NCBI GenBank assembly: GCA_903632075.3
Contig: CAHIKZ030004732.1
Coordinates: forward strand, 3,212,001-3,276,000
DNA from: Acanthosepion pharaonis
Lineage: Eukaryota; Mollusca; Cephalopoda; Sepiida; Sepiidae
Direction of reading: 5' to 3'
Length of the DNA: 64,000 bases
Shown here piece by piece: positions 9,831-21,555 of this stretch; the first letter of the stretch is position 1; every line of letters starts with the position of its first letter. The notes under the pieces were generated by a model. The model worked only from the letters and a program-made list of their open reading frames with translations. It ran no database searches and was not told where the DNA came from. The position numbers were made by a program, and so were the translations under genes.

Positions 9831-11388
9831 AATGTATTATTAGAATGTAATTTATTAATTAATCAGTTTTAGACAAAATAAAACCCTTTTTTAGTGAAAA
9901 TTATTAATAAGTTACTATCCTCCTACTAAATGAAAACCAATTAAAAATAAAATATAATTGACTTAGTATTTATGGAAAAAAATACAAATTACACAGCATT
10001 TAAAACAAATTATCAAGCTGAAAGGTTTCAGCATTTAAGCATATATAGTTTTTAAGTTATTAGAGGTATAATTATACTCTTCATATAACACACTTTCAAA
10101 TAGAGCTAAAAGATTTTCTGGTAAATATTAGCACATATTTTTGTATGCTGCTACGTCTGTGTGCCAGATATGAATAAATAAAAACATATCAAGTAAACAG
10201 TCCATATGATAGTCTCAGTCTGCAATCAGATTAGTAAGGGAATTCATTAAAAAATCTTTCTGTGTTTAGTCTATATTAAAAACTGTCTTAATAAGAATAA
10301 ACTGGAATACAAAAAAGAGAGAATTAATTTTTGTAAAACATGTCAACAATTTCTGGAATATAAATATTTTGAATTTACACTTTATCTGCTTTTTTCTTTG
10401 CTTTTCCTTTGTCGATGACTTGAATATTTTTATTTTACAAGACCAAATTTTCACAACCTCAACCTACCGCAAACTAAAAGGAACAAATCTTACTACTTAC
10501 TCTGTATAGAATTAAGAATTTATGGAAAGAGGGTGTTTTCATACAGTCAATGAGTTTTATATCTTTTAAGGAATATGAACAAGAAGTTAAATATTTATGA
10601 AGTCAGATTTTATCTTCTCATGATGTTTTTGGTAAGAAGTTTGGATATAGCCAAAAATTTTTGTTTTTTATTGCTCATGTCAGTCAAGTGTAATTTCTGA
10701 GGTTTCAGGAGCTTTATGAATTGTGGAAGTCATGAATAATAATTCAGTTTTTAAAACGTTGTAGCAAAGCAAGACCACAGCATCAAAGCAGAAACAAATT
10801 ATTCACTTATTAATAAAAGAGGAAAAGAAAAAAAAAGCGTAAATCACCTGGGAATCAATTTTAAAATGTGATCTCTGAAGCAAGTTGTCAAATGGTTAAT
10901 CCAAGGAAATCTGCTGAAAATGCCAGAAAAAAAAAAACCCCAAAATAAAATTCATGAATTTTTATCTGAATTCCAGTAGCAGAGGATATGAATATTAACA
11001 GAACAGAAAAAAAAAAAATCACTAAATTCATGAGTTTAAAATGTAAAGATTATTGGGAGGGAGCATTTTAAAATTAAATCAATTTTAAAATTAAATTTTA
11101 AAATTAAATCATGTGACCTGCTTTTTTGTTTATTCCACAATGTTAAACAGTATTTCACCCTTTTTTTTTTAAAAAACAGAATTGTTATTGCGCTATAAAC
11201 TTATGTATTGCCCAGCACAAGAATTGACCTCACAACCACCAGTTAACAGAAACTAATGCTTTGTTGTTCTTGTTGAATTGGCCTGTCTCATCACCTGTTC
11301 TTTGTAATATTTTCTACCATGGTGCTTAATATAAGTCCATAGTATTTCTTCCAGAGGGTGAACATTCAGAGGGTTGGAGGAGGAGGAT
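9831..11388. other. Intron 2 sequence without recognised genes
   Basis: Very AT-rich. It holds A runs and, at about 11069-11110, a short tandem of TTTTAAAATTAAAT units. No coding similarity, terminal repeats or RNA gene seen. Confidence 0.5.
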
Positions 11389-11511
11389 GGGGTTTTCCCC
11401 CCCCCCTCCCCCGTCGGGATGGATGCTGCAGATGTAGTAACTGCTGGAAGCCTTCTCTTCTACCTTGCATTCCCCCCAGCGTTGTGTGACATCTGTTACG
11501 TAGTGGTGGTA

Positions 11512-11592
11512 TGACCGGCTATGTCCAGCTTAGACAAGCTCTGACAAGTTATGACCAGCTTAGACAAGCTAAGACCAGCTCAGACCAGCAGC
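11512..11592 (+). repeat. Degenerate decamer tandem repeat (GACCAGCTTA)
   Basis: About eight units alternating GACCAGCTTA-like and GACAAGCTTA-like sequence, each containing AGCT. It is more GC-rich than its surroundings. No coding frame of interest. Confidence 0.7.
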
Positions 11593-11699
11593 CTGAGCAG
11601 AAAAACTTGGGTTTCCACATTAAAAACCAACATTTTGTCTCAACCTGACTTAATGGGGGGTAGGGGGTTAGGGTAAATCCCAAACATTTAGAAGGTGTG

Positions 11700-11727
11700 T
11701 TTCTTCTTCTTCTTCTTCTTCTTCTAC
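11700..11727 (+). repeat. (TTC)n microsatellite
   Basis: Eight or nine uninterrupted TTC units followed by TACTATTATTAG. Confidence 0.85.
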
Positions 11728-12204
11728 TATTATTAGTTGTCTGTTGTAGTTGGTGGTGATGGTGTTTTTTTTTTTTGAATGAAGGTGTACCTCAGTGAGT
11801 GCTCGATTAAATGATTACTTGAATTATTTAAGTCCTGCATTAATTTTGTCCAGTTAAGGATTCTGAGGTGTTTTATTACTAACTTTATTATGTTTAGTTT
11901 CTTGTATATAAATTGTAATCATTCAGAGTAGTTTCCTTTTTTAAATATTATTATTTCTATTCCCCACCCGACAGACCGATCTTACATATAGGAACTAGTT
12001 AGGACTTCATAAAAACTTTGAGGTATTGTGGTAAGAATGATAAATAAGAATGATAAGTTAGAATGTGTTGTTTTGGTGTAAGGAATACTGTGGTATGTTT
12101 GGGTCAGTAATTGTGGGTAGCTAAATTTAAGATAACACAGATTGAAGACCAGCCTCCTCCATCCCTGCTTTTCACCTTGTACCACATTTTGGTATTTTTA
12201 CAAA

Positions 12205-12648
12205 ATAAATAAAGTACATTCATTTGCTTGGTGAACCCATGCCACACAAGCAGAACCCAGATATGAGTGTCAGAAAATTTCTGCAACCACATCACCCCTT
12301 ACATCTGTCGTACTAACTCCCCAGGCTACAACCTCTTTGATTATTATGTGTGTAGTGCAGTTGAGCAAGAGAACAACAAAACTCTTTATAACACCAAAGA
12401 TGAACTGAAGGCAAGGATTATGGCAGCATTCACTAACTTAAACAAGGAGACCGTCCAGAAAAGTTGCAGGAGATTCTGAAGTCATCTGGAGACCATAGTT
12501 GAAACTACTGGTGATTTTATTGAATAAATTTATTTTTTAGTATTGCAAGAGATTTTTGTTTAATTTTGGTAAATATATCTGTAAAATGAAATATCAGTAT
12601 TATTTTCATTTTTGCATAATTTAGATAACAATTTGTCCATCACACCCT
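12205..12648 (+). mobile_element. Mariner-like element copy B, 3' half
   Basis: The frame encodes VRKFLQPH-like sequence and then NSPGYNLFDYYVCSAVEQEN, NTKDELKARIMAAFTNLNKE and CRRF, the C-terminal part of the same transposase family as copy A. The 3' end TTTGTCCATCACACCCT is the terminal inverted repeat, followed at once by TATAGATAGATAG. No matching left end was found, so the 5' half is missing. Confidence 0.62.
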
Positions 12649-12674
12649 ATAGATAGATAGATATGAACATACTG

Positions 12675-12716
<42 letters not shown>

Positions 12717-12832
12717 AACGACCTCAAAAAGAATGTGAGCTGAGAGTAAATTTGAACATGCAACATTGATACTTGTTATCTAATAAAAGCCAGATGGATA
12801 GATAGATAGATAGATATGGACATAGGCAAATA
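12649..12832 (+). repeat. GATA microsatellite tracts
   Basis: GATA tracts at 12650-12663, 12678-12716 and 12797-12820, separated by ATGAACATACTGA-type and unique sequence. The first tract starts directly at the end of the mariner-like element. Confidence 0.85.
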
Positions 12833-13137
12833 CGTAGTAATATTAGATATATATGAACAGAATAAGATATATAGATATAAAGAGATTAAAATAAATAGTT
12901 AGAGAGAAAGTGAGATAGATGAATAAAGACAAAAGAAAATCTTATCTTATCTAACACATTTCATCCTTCGCATTTGCCTTGATAAAGTCAAAGAAAATTA
13001 AAGGATTTTAATTTGTAACAACTATTTATAGACAAGAGCAAAAAACTTGTTAGTTTTTTCAATTTTTTCAATTTAAGAAATGCTCATGAATATTCATCAG
13101 GTTTGTTAAAAGGCCTTAATAAGTTATGGAGAAATAT

Positions 13138-13202
13138 AATATAATATATATATATAAGAAATATAATTTATATATATATATATAAGAAATATAATTTAAT
13201 AT
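13138..13202 (+). repeat. TA-rich tandem repeat
   Basis: Two units of roughly 32 bp, each a run of TA followed by AGAAATATAATTTA. Confidence 0.7.
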
Positions 13203-13329
13203 GTAATAAATGAAAGTGTGTAAAAGTTGTTCTTGAAATTTTTTATGCAAATTAATATCTTAAGTTGGGGATTAATGTATATGTTATATAGTTAAAATAA
13301 CACAGACTAGACAAATAGATAGACAATCA

Positions 13330-13402
13330 TGAACATATGGATATAGATAGATAGATAGACAGGTAGACATATAGACCGAGAGATAAATAGATAAATATGA
13401 AC

Positions 13403-13446
<44 letters not shown>

Positions 13447-13605
13447 ACATGAACATACTTATAGATACATATGAACAGAGATAGATAAATACTTAGAATG
13501 ATAGATAGATAAATAAATATGAACATAGATAAATATGAACATAGATAGTGAGATAAATAAATATGAACACACTTAGATAGATTTGAACATACTAAAATAG
13601 ATAGA
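13330..13605 (+). repeat. Interrupted GATA array
   Basis: GATA runs (the longest at about 13402-13444) broken by AAATATGAACATA-type spacers. The spacer is the same type seen in the other GATA arrays of the window. Confidence 0.85.
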
Positions 13606-13611
13606 GGAGGT

Positions 13612-13905
13612 ATGGTGGAATAATTGATAGTGACTCGGATTGAGGAATTGGAGAGCCAAATTTGAATTCCAGTTGAATGCATTATATTTACTTACCCTTG
13701 AGAAAGGTATGAATTCTCTTCTTCTCCCCCCAGCTATGGGTAAATCAGGACAGACCAGTTTCTGCCTTAGATGGCAACTAGTCTACCACAGAAAGAAATG
13801 GCAGCCCACTCCGGAGAAAAAAATCTGCCTTGTCAGTCATATATTGAAAGATACATAATTGCCTAAGCATGTATCATGCATGGCATATAACTGACTGAAA
13901 ATAGA
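13612..13905 (+). mobile_element. tRNA-derived SINE, near full-length body
   Basis: A tRNA-like head (TTGATAGTGACTCGGATTGA, then CCAAATTTGAATTCCAGTTG as a weakened B box) is followed by a conserved body: GAAAGGTATGAATTCTCTTC, CTATGGGTAAAT, TCTACCACAGAAAGAAATGG, TGCCTTGTCAGTCATATAT, CATGCATGGCATATAACTG. The copy at 63625 aligns throughout and keeps a clearer tRNA-Arg-like head. It is antisense to the host gene and embedded in GATA-rich DNA. Confidence 0.78.
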
Positions 13906-14214
13906 TAAATATGAACAAGATATATAAATAGATAAATATAAACATAGATAAATAGATAAATATGAACTTCTTTGATAAAAAGATAAATATGAAAATAGAT
14001 AAATCTGAACATAGAAAAATAGATAGATAGATAAATATGAACATACTGAGATATATATATAAACATACTGAGATAGATAAATAGATAGATATCAATATAC
14101 CGATATAGATATGGACATACTGATTTAGATAGATAGATATCAACATACTTATATAGATATGTACATACTGATTTAGATAGGTAAATATGAACATACCAAG
14201 ATAGATAGATATTT
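13906..14214 (+). repeat. Degenerate GATA / AAATATGAACATA repeat
   Basis: Short GATA runs mixed with AAATATGAACATA and CATACTGAGATAGAT units. This is a decayed flank of the large array that follows. Confidence 0.75.
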
Positions 14215-14230
14215 AGATATGAACATACTG

Positions 14231-14271
<41 letters not shown>

Positions 14272-14282
14272 TGAGCAGAATG

Positions 14283-14315
<33 letters not shown>

Positions 14316-14328
14316 TCAGCAGAATGAA

Positions 14329-14379
<51 letters not shown>

Positions 14380-14390
14380 TCAGCAGAATG

Positions 14391-14435
<45 letters not shown>

Positions 14436-14446
14436 TGAGCAGAATG

Positions 14447-14495
<49 letters not shown>

Positions 14496-14506
14496 TGAAC
14501 AGACTC

Positions 14507-14559
<53 letters not shown>

Positions 14560-14579
14560 TGAGCAGAATGAGATAGATG

Positions 14580-14619
<40 letters not shown>

Positions 14620-14882
14620 TGAACAGACTCAGATGGATAGATGGATGGATAGATGGATAGATAGATAGATATGAGCAGAATGGGATAGATGGATGGATGG
14701 ATAGATGGATAGATGGATAGATAGATGGATATGAACAGACTCAGATAGATAGATGGATGGATGGATAGATAGATGGATATGAGCAGAATGAGATGGATGG
14801 ATGGATAGATGGATGGATGGATATGAACAGACTCAGATAGATAGATAGATGGATAGATAGATAGATAGATATGAGCAGAATG

Positions 14883-14919
<37 letters not shown>

Positions 14920-14938
14920 TGGATGGATAGATAGATAA
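14215..14938 (+). repeat. GATA array with alternating 12-bp separators (higher-order repeat)
   Basis: Twelve separators begin at 14271, 14315, 14379, 14435, 14495, 14559, 14619, 14671, 14731, 14779, 14823 and 14871. From 14435 on, GAGCAGAATGAG (once GAGCAGAATGGG) and GAACAGACTCAG strictly alternate. Every spacing is a multiple of four, so the tetranucleotide phase is never lost. The middle and right part (about 14577-14840) has many GATG units replacing GATA. Confidence 0.88.
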
Positions 14939-15110
14939 AACTAACCCAAGAAGAATGTCAGCTGAGAGTAAATTTTCACATGTAATATTGTCATGTGTAA
15001 CTTGTTACTCAATAAAATCCAAATTTTGTGGGTCTTTGAAACTCTATTCTGCAAAATGGTCTTAACTAAATCCACAAACATTTACTAGACTTGTGAGAAT
15101 CAGGAGAATA

Positions 15111-15111
<1 letters not shown>

Positions 15112-15185
<74 letters not shown>

Positions 15186-15190
15186 TATAA
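15112..15190. repeat. (TA)n microsatellite
   Basis: About 70 bp of uninterrupted AT alternation flanked by AAATATAT. Confidence 0.9.
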
Positions 15191-16440
15191 ATTATGCACA
15201 ATCAAAGGAGACAAAAAAATATTTTTTTTTCGGCCTCTGTGAAATATTCTGACATGATGATCTTTTGGTGCTCAACTTGATCTTTACAGTATGCTTTTTT
15301 AAAACCCTGTAACTGTTGCTCAGTATCAGAATTAAACAATAGAAAAATGTTGCACACTTGACCAGTCTAATTAAGAGAATGGAAAGATTAAAAAAAACAA
15401 CATTTATATAAGAGAAAGACAGAGCTAAACTAAATTACCATTGCATCATTGTTGTCAGCAGAAACAGTTCCCATACCTAAGGAGACCAGAGGGGCGGAAA
15501 ACAAAGCAGAAAAGATGGGGTGATTAGTATGAGAAATGGTTAAGGGAGGAATGATGGCAAGGAGTGGGTGACAAAATGGAAATTAAAAAGAAAAAGAGGG
15601 AGAGAGAGTATAAGGAAAAAAGAAAAGAAAAATAATATATAATGGTGTCAGGAAAAATTAAATGCAAAGGTGGATAGAGAGAAAAAGTGACACCAAATAA
15701 ATAGTGGAGGAGATGCCAAGTGAGGAGGAGTTGGTAGGAATTGTAAGAGGTTAATGGTAGAAGAGGAAGGAGGTAAACAAATTTGATTGGTGGAAACAAA
15801 ATTGTTGGTTTGAAGGGCATGAACTGCCAATCAATCCTAAAGACAAATTAAAATGGATAGAGTTTGTGTTTTCTTTTCTTTTTTCATTTGAATTATTGAT
15901 TAGCAATAACCTTTCAGTATGATATTGATTTTAAACAGTCTGAATGCCTCACTGCCCAGATTGAAGCAACAAAACTGAAACTATCAATCTTTGATGATTA
16001 TGAAACTTTTTTCAAAGATTTTCTAAACTAAGCACAAGAAAAGATTGTAATTTCTTTTTAAAAAATATTTTCAAAAGATTGAAATGCAAGAAAAATTTGC
16101 AACAAAAACTTCTCCCATTTAAAGAATAAAGTTTATAAATCAAAAAGTAAAACCAATGACTTGAAAGAAAATTTATTAAGGAAAAGTGGTGATGTTAGAT
16201 TTTGTTTTGTTGTTACTCTTGGTGATCGTAGGTTGTGGGTTAGTGGTTGTTGTCTTTAGTATTGCTATTGTGGCAGTGATTGGTTGTGGAGTTAGTGGTG
16301 GTGGTTGCTTGGTGGCAGGGATCAGTAGTTCTTGTTGTTCATGAAAACTGGTTGTTGTTGGTTTTGGTAGCATTGCTTAGTAGTGGGGTTGATAGTTTTT
16401 GTTGATAGTGTTAGTTGTTAGAAGTGAGATTGGTAGGTGG
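15191..16440. other. No recognised gene; purine-rich then GT-rich low complexity
   Basis: 15480-15830 is purine-rich and 16190-16440 is made of GTTG/GGTGG-type low-complexity sequence. Open frames here are short and compositionally driven. Confidence 0.5.
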
Positions 16441-16507
16441 TGTATATATATATGCATGGGTATGGTAGAGTTCATGTATATTTGTATGTGTAGATATATA
16501 TATATAT

Positions 16508-16690
16508 TGTTGTGGAGTAAATAAGAGACTCCTAGTAACACAAATGAAGTAGGCAAGATGCCTTAAATAAAGAACTCAAAGTGAGTCAAAAGAAGTCCAT
16601 TGGAGTCAGTTGAGGAGAATTTCTTATGACATCACAGTGAGTAGCCTAAGCGAGACATAATATTATAACCATTAGGAGTGAATTATAACA
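16508..16690 (+). mobile_element. Possible small solo LTR or LTR fragment
   Basis: It begins TGTTGTGGAG and ends TTATAACA, giving the TG...CA ends of an LTR with a short inverted match. It sits between TA runs. No target duplication could be confirmed and no internal element is present. Confidence 0.25.
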
Positions 16691-17439
16691 TATATATATA
16701 TATATATATATGTATGTATTTTTGTGTATGCACATGTATGAATATGCTCAAATTTGTATGCAGCTGAAAATCCCACTTCATATTTTATGTTTGTTGCAGT
16801 GTGTTTTTTCATTTTTCAATTATTTATGTCATAACTTTGATGATTCCAAACACATTTTCTTTTCTATTTTGCTTATAACTCTGGTTTACACTTTCAAAGT
16901 CATTTTATGGCATCCAAGTACTTATCTCTTCTCAATGGCAGCACAAATTTCAAACAAAGGAATGCTTCATTTTTTTGCTTCAAGGTCAAGCTATTTCCTT
17001 TTTTTTTTCTTTTTTGTGTGGTGTCTGGGAAAGTTACATTATTCTGACACCATGTTATGGATGATATTAATAACATGCCTTGCTAGGCAACTATTAGTAT
17101 CATTGAATGACATAACAAAATGTGTGTCATATCTATAGCAACCCATGGTGTGACTAAAGCTGACTGCTAGTAGCCACAGGCACTAAAGTTTATTAAATGG
17201 GATTGGTCCTTATGAATAGTTACAAGGAAATTAACCCTGTATTTCTTAATACATCACAGTGATGATATATGAAGGTCATGCACTGCCCAAACCACATAGT
17301 CCCTCTTTTTGACCATACCAACAAAATCCAAAGGAATACATATTATTATTTTATCATATTATTTGGTTGAAACAAAGTAAATGTTCATTTTTATAGTACA
17401 TTAAAGTAATGAATTTTTCCACATTTTTATATTTCTCTT

Positions 17440-17645
17440 TATATATCTATATATATCATTTCTGTTTACCCATACATCTGTACATCATTTCTGTTTATCT
17501 GTACATCTGTTTATCATTTCTGTTTGTCTGTACATCATTTCTGTTTATCTGTACATCATTTCTGTTTATCTGTACATCTGTACATCATTTCTGTTTATCT
17601 GTACATCATTTTTGTTTATATGTACATCTGTATATCAGTTTAATG
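17440..17645 (+). repeat. Minisatellite, 21-bp and 29-bp units
   Basis: About eight units built on CATCATTTCTGTTTATC with TGTA. Some carry an extra 8 bp (CATCTGTA), so units are 21 or 29 bp. One frame stays open through the array and translates to a Phe/Ile/Cys/Tyr-rich peptide, which is a consequence of the repeat and not evidence for a gene. Confidence 0.8.
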
Positions 17646-17649
17646 TTTT

Positions 17650-19139
17650 TTCTCCCATTTTGTGGATCCATTTGAATATTTTATTACCTTTATTTTTTTA
17701 TTTTTGTAGACTATTAAAGTGATTTTTGTTTAAAAGCAGTCATTACTAAAGCAACCTGCAACTTCATCAATGTTTGTAAGCTTCTGACCACACATAATTG
17801 ATTTGAAAAATTCACTTCTGCTGATTTGATTTGCATAATGATTTATTTTTTGCTGTTGTTGTCATAAGTCGTAATCAATAATGAGGAAGTAAGGGCAATG
17901 GTAGCGTCTCACCCACAAACAAACACACATGCTTAAAGATCAAACTCATCCAAAAGTCAAATGATATCTTGCAGAAATCATTATAAAATTTAAAAATGCA
18001 GAAGTACATGCACTATGATTTGACTGAGGATTAGTATATTGAATAGTTTGATACAGATGCAGAATCAAAATGCATATAGTAAAAAAATCATTGATGCTCT
18101 GCTCTATCCTGCCAATTCACAGAATGCATTTTTTATTGATTACCACTTTTTCAAACCTTAGATGCATGTACTCACCAGCAATTGTTCACCAATGAAGCCC
18201 AATTTGAAAATGCCTTTTAGCTCGATAATCATGAGGGGAATCCACTGTCAGATTGTTGTCAATATAGTATCAAATTTAATGTTGATTACTTTGACTAATA
18301 AAGTTTATAAAAATTTTGTTATTTTAAAAAATGTTATAATTATTTAAATATATAATCATCTAGGTTGTTTTCTTTTAATACATATTTATTGAGAGATGTG
18401 TATGTTTATGAAAGCCAGATGGTTCATGTAAAAATTGTTAAATTTTTTATGGCTCTTTTTGATAAGTGGATTGAAACCTGCCACATTTTGAAGGATCAAT
18501 TTTCCTTTGTTAAATAAAACAACTGTTATTTAGTGGATCAGCACACAGAAAGAATAAACCATTGACAAAAAAGCAATTAACAGTTGTGGGAGAAGCCTTA
18601 GCACCCATGCTTCAAGGATGAGGAGTAGTCCAGCTGTGGGAGTCATAAATCAATATGAGCAAAGAAAGAGCCAATGGATTTAACAGATTAACGGTAGACA
18701 TCTCATTTGAATATTCAGAGGTGGGTGCACTTTATTTTCTACCTTGTGCAATTTTTTAATTTCCTCAAAGTTTTTCCCTTTTTGTCTATTTTTAAAGGGT
18801 TCAATATTTTTGTCTTTGATCTGTGTCTTTTTCTAAAAATTGCAACACTTTTTTCCTTGTATCTGATGGTAATTCCACTTTCTTTGTAACCACAGATAAT
18901 TGTTATCCTGCCATAATAGACACACAAAATGACATTTTTGTGCAACCTTGTATTGTACCTATTTCTTTGCAATATACTATAATAAATGTTTTTCCTTTTA
19001 AAGATTTATGCAATGGTTATCTTGTTTTGTAATTTTGTGCCTATTATTTGCTGTTTCTACTAAGTTTTATCGCAAGAACTTGGATTTGATAGGAAATAAT
19101 ATTTTTATAAGCTGCGATTGAGCCAAGTGATGATGTTTT
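17650..19139. other. No recognised features in intron 2
   Basis: AT-rich sequence with short hydrophobic open frames that match no family known to me. No tandem repeat of note. Confidence 0.45.
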
Positions 19140-19690
19140 AAAATTTTGTTGTTCAAAACATGAGAAGTGTAAAGAAAGATCTTCTGCACTTGTCGTATCT
19201 TGATGTTGGATTTTGTTGGTGTATTTTATCCATCTCTTCTTGAACAGCTCTTTTTGTAGTTTTCAGGGAGGTTTGTCTTTCCTTGATGGCAGACATCTTG
19301 ATGAATAGACATGTTCTCTTCTTCTTGTTCTTCACCACAATATCAGATCTGTTGGCCTTAATTTTTGTATCAGTTTGTCCCAGGGCTTCATCATTTTCTG
19401 TTACAGTTTATGGCTTATTTTGTCTTTGATTTTAATGTCATAGTTCTTTACAGATTGTCCATTAAAATTAGAGTGTTGTTTTTTCATGCCTTTGTATATA
19501 TTCTGTTTTGGAGCATCCAGAGATGAGATAGTTTATTGCTTCTTGTTGCATTTCCTACACATTTTGTTTCTGTTGTCATTCAAGATATTTTTCTTAATAC
19601 ACTGTTCTTGAGTAACAATAATAAACCCTTCAACTGTTCTCAGACACCAATTTGTTTGGGCTTGACCCACATCTTTATCATTGACTCATT
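19140..19690 (-). mobile_element. LINE-D fragment, ORF2 C-terminal region
   Basis: On the minus strand successive frames give LRTVEGFIIVTQEQCIKKN, MCRKCNKKQ, then RPTDLILW and VKNKKKRTCLFIKMS. This is the Cys-containing C-terminal block (CRxCxxxxETISH...RPDIVVxxK...CxIIDxAVP) of a non-LTR family different from LINE-A, B and C. The His of the Cys/His motif is not visible, and several stops interrupt the frame. Sense to the host gene. Confidence 0.6.
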
Positions 19691-19699
19691 TTGACACCC

Positions 19700-21550
19700 T
19701 GTTAACTGGAGTTTTGGAATATGTAGATAGGTACAACTTCTCCTGGTCAATGAGACTACCGTTTGCCGTGGGTGGTGACCTATAATGTCTGGGGACAGGA
19801 TCCTGGTGGTTGAGGGTTTCAGGAGTTGGGTTTAGATACTTCTGATTCTCAACACACCACTTTGGCCCTTACCTGAACTAGACGGTCGGTCAGGGTGTCC
19901 CGATCCGATCAATCAGTTGGTCATGTCAAGCACTTATTTGGTTTCTGCTCAAACAGAAGGCTGTAGAGTCAATCATGCTGAAGAAGGAACGATGATAACT
20001 TAATGACCCCAGATTAGTAGTAATCTTGGGTACCAAAGCTTGAGATTAAAAAAAACTGTTTCCTTCTCCTGTGTAAGTATACTGACTGGGTAGCTCTGAT
20101 AAGCCAAGGCGAATTGGTTTTACCTTGGCCTATGTGTGGGGCACCACAATGGATGGGGAACCCGGTCAATGAACCCCAAATAAAACTTGTATGGCTAATT
20201 AAAAAAAAAAACTCTCAAGCAACTGTACACTCAAATAGAATCGGATGAGAAGAAAGTATCGTTCCCAAAATTCATAATCTTAGAATCAGAAGAGACGCCA
20301 CTCACGAAATTACCCCGTTTTTTATACAAAAAATCTTTCAAAGTAATGCTAAAAAATGGAAAAAAGAAAAAGACGTTGACGCACTTCTGAAGATGAAAAA
20401 GTTCCATGAAGTAAAAATCAAGGCCTACTCCCACAAAACATTGAACACTTCAAAGGGGCTGACAAGAAGCAAAGAATTGTCTCATTGCTCCATGGAAGAA
20501 ATAAAAACTAAATTAAAACAGAACTAATACAAACAAACGCATATTTATTTACATTTGTGATGTCTACAATTCTAAAAGAAGTCAAAATAGTCTATAACAT
20601 CGAGAAAGTCGAATATTATATCCCAAACCTCTCCGATGTTATAACTGTCAAAAGTTTGGTCATCGCGAGGATTCCTGCTATGGAAGAACCCTGTGCAGCA
20701 AATGTGGTCCTTGAGACCCAGACCACAGGACAAATGAGTGCGATGACAAGTGTACAAATGCGCTAAATGCATAGAGAATCACCCAGCATACGTCAGATCA
20801 TGTGAGATATGGGAAATGAGATTATGAACCTAAAGGACACTCGAAACATTTCCTATCAGGAAGCACGCAAAACAGTGGAAGGTTATATTAAAAAATGTGA
20901 ACTGCTCACAGATCACCAAAAAACTAATAATGATAAATATGAAACTCTGATGAGAGAGTTGATGCAACTGGGTCCAAATTATTGGCCCAAATTTATGCAA
21001 GAAATTAAACCCAAGTTGAACAATAAAAATGATACTAATAAAAAAAACAATTACTAATCAGAAACCACTCTCAAGAAATTAGACCCAAATTTGAATAAAA
21101 AAAAGTGAAACTAATGTAAAATAACAATTACTCAGAACATCTAAAGAATCCCCCATGCTATCAAACAGAGATCACAAAAGATCTTTGATCTTTCTTACTC
21201 TTACCCAATCCCACTCAACAGAATACCCATCATTCAGGTGCTCTCTCTACAGAACCAAAACAAACAGCAATAAAAAAACACAACACAAAGACCGTAAAGA
21301 CACAAATCAAATTGAAGCAAAATCGTTTTGATTCATGAGACAAAATAGAAATAGAGGAAAGTCCTTTTATCGCCAACAATAAATACGAAAACAAAACTAA
21401 AAAAGACAAAACATAAAATCCTAAACCACAAATTAAGAACCTACTTAAAACCCTCAACCTAAATCCCTAAACAACCAAAAACGACACAATAATACAGTGG
21501 AATATAAGTGGTACTAAAGTCAATTTGAATGAATTATCACTACCGACTAC
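19700..21550 (+). mobile_element. I/Nimb-like LINE, 5' half: 5' leader, ORF1 and start of ORF2
   Basis: A leader (GGGGCACCACAATGGATGGG) precedes an ORF1 broken by frameshifts. ORF1 pieces read MKKFHEVKIKAYSHKTLNTS, then KEVKIVYNIEKVEYYIPN, then CCHC knuckles (CYNCQKFGHREDSC, CSKCG, DHRTNEC), then EIMNLKDTRNISYQEARK. That is the gag-like RNA-binding protein of I/Jockey-type LINEs. At 21495 the reading IQWNISGTKVNLNEL is the start of the endonuclease domain, and the element stops about 50 bp later where the Ty3 element begins. Loss of the 3' half is unusual for a LINE. Confidence 0.68.
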
Positions 21551-21555
21551 AACCT

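Noticed and set aside
13284..14194. Open frames of 60-130 codons rich in Tyr-Leu-Ser-Ile on the minus strand
   Set aside because: They are translations of GATA repeats (TATC on the other strand) and change with repeat number. Not genes. The same applies to frames at 32608-33147, 35970-36275 and 37692-38075.
14215..14938. Regularly spaced repeat array resembling a CRISPR
   Set aside because: The repeated part is a tetranucleotide and the separators are not unique spacers. The host is an animal.
15524..15830. Proline- and Leu-rich minus-strand frames
   Set aside because: Driven by a purine-rich tract. No domain, no splice context.
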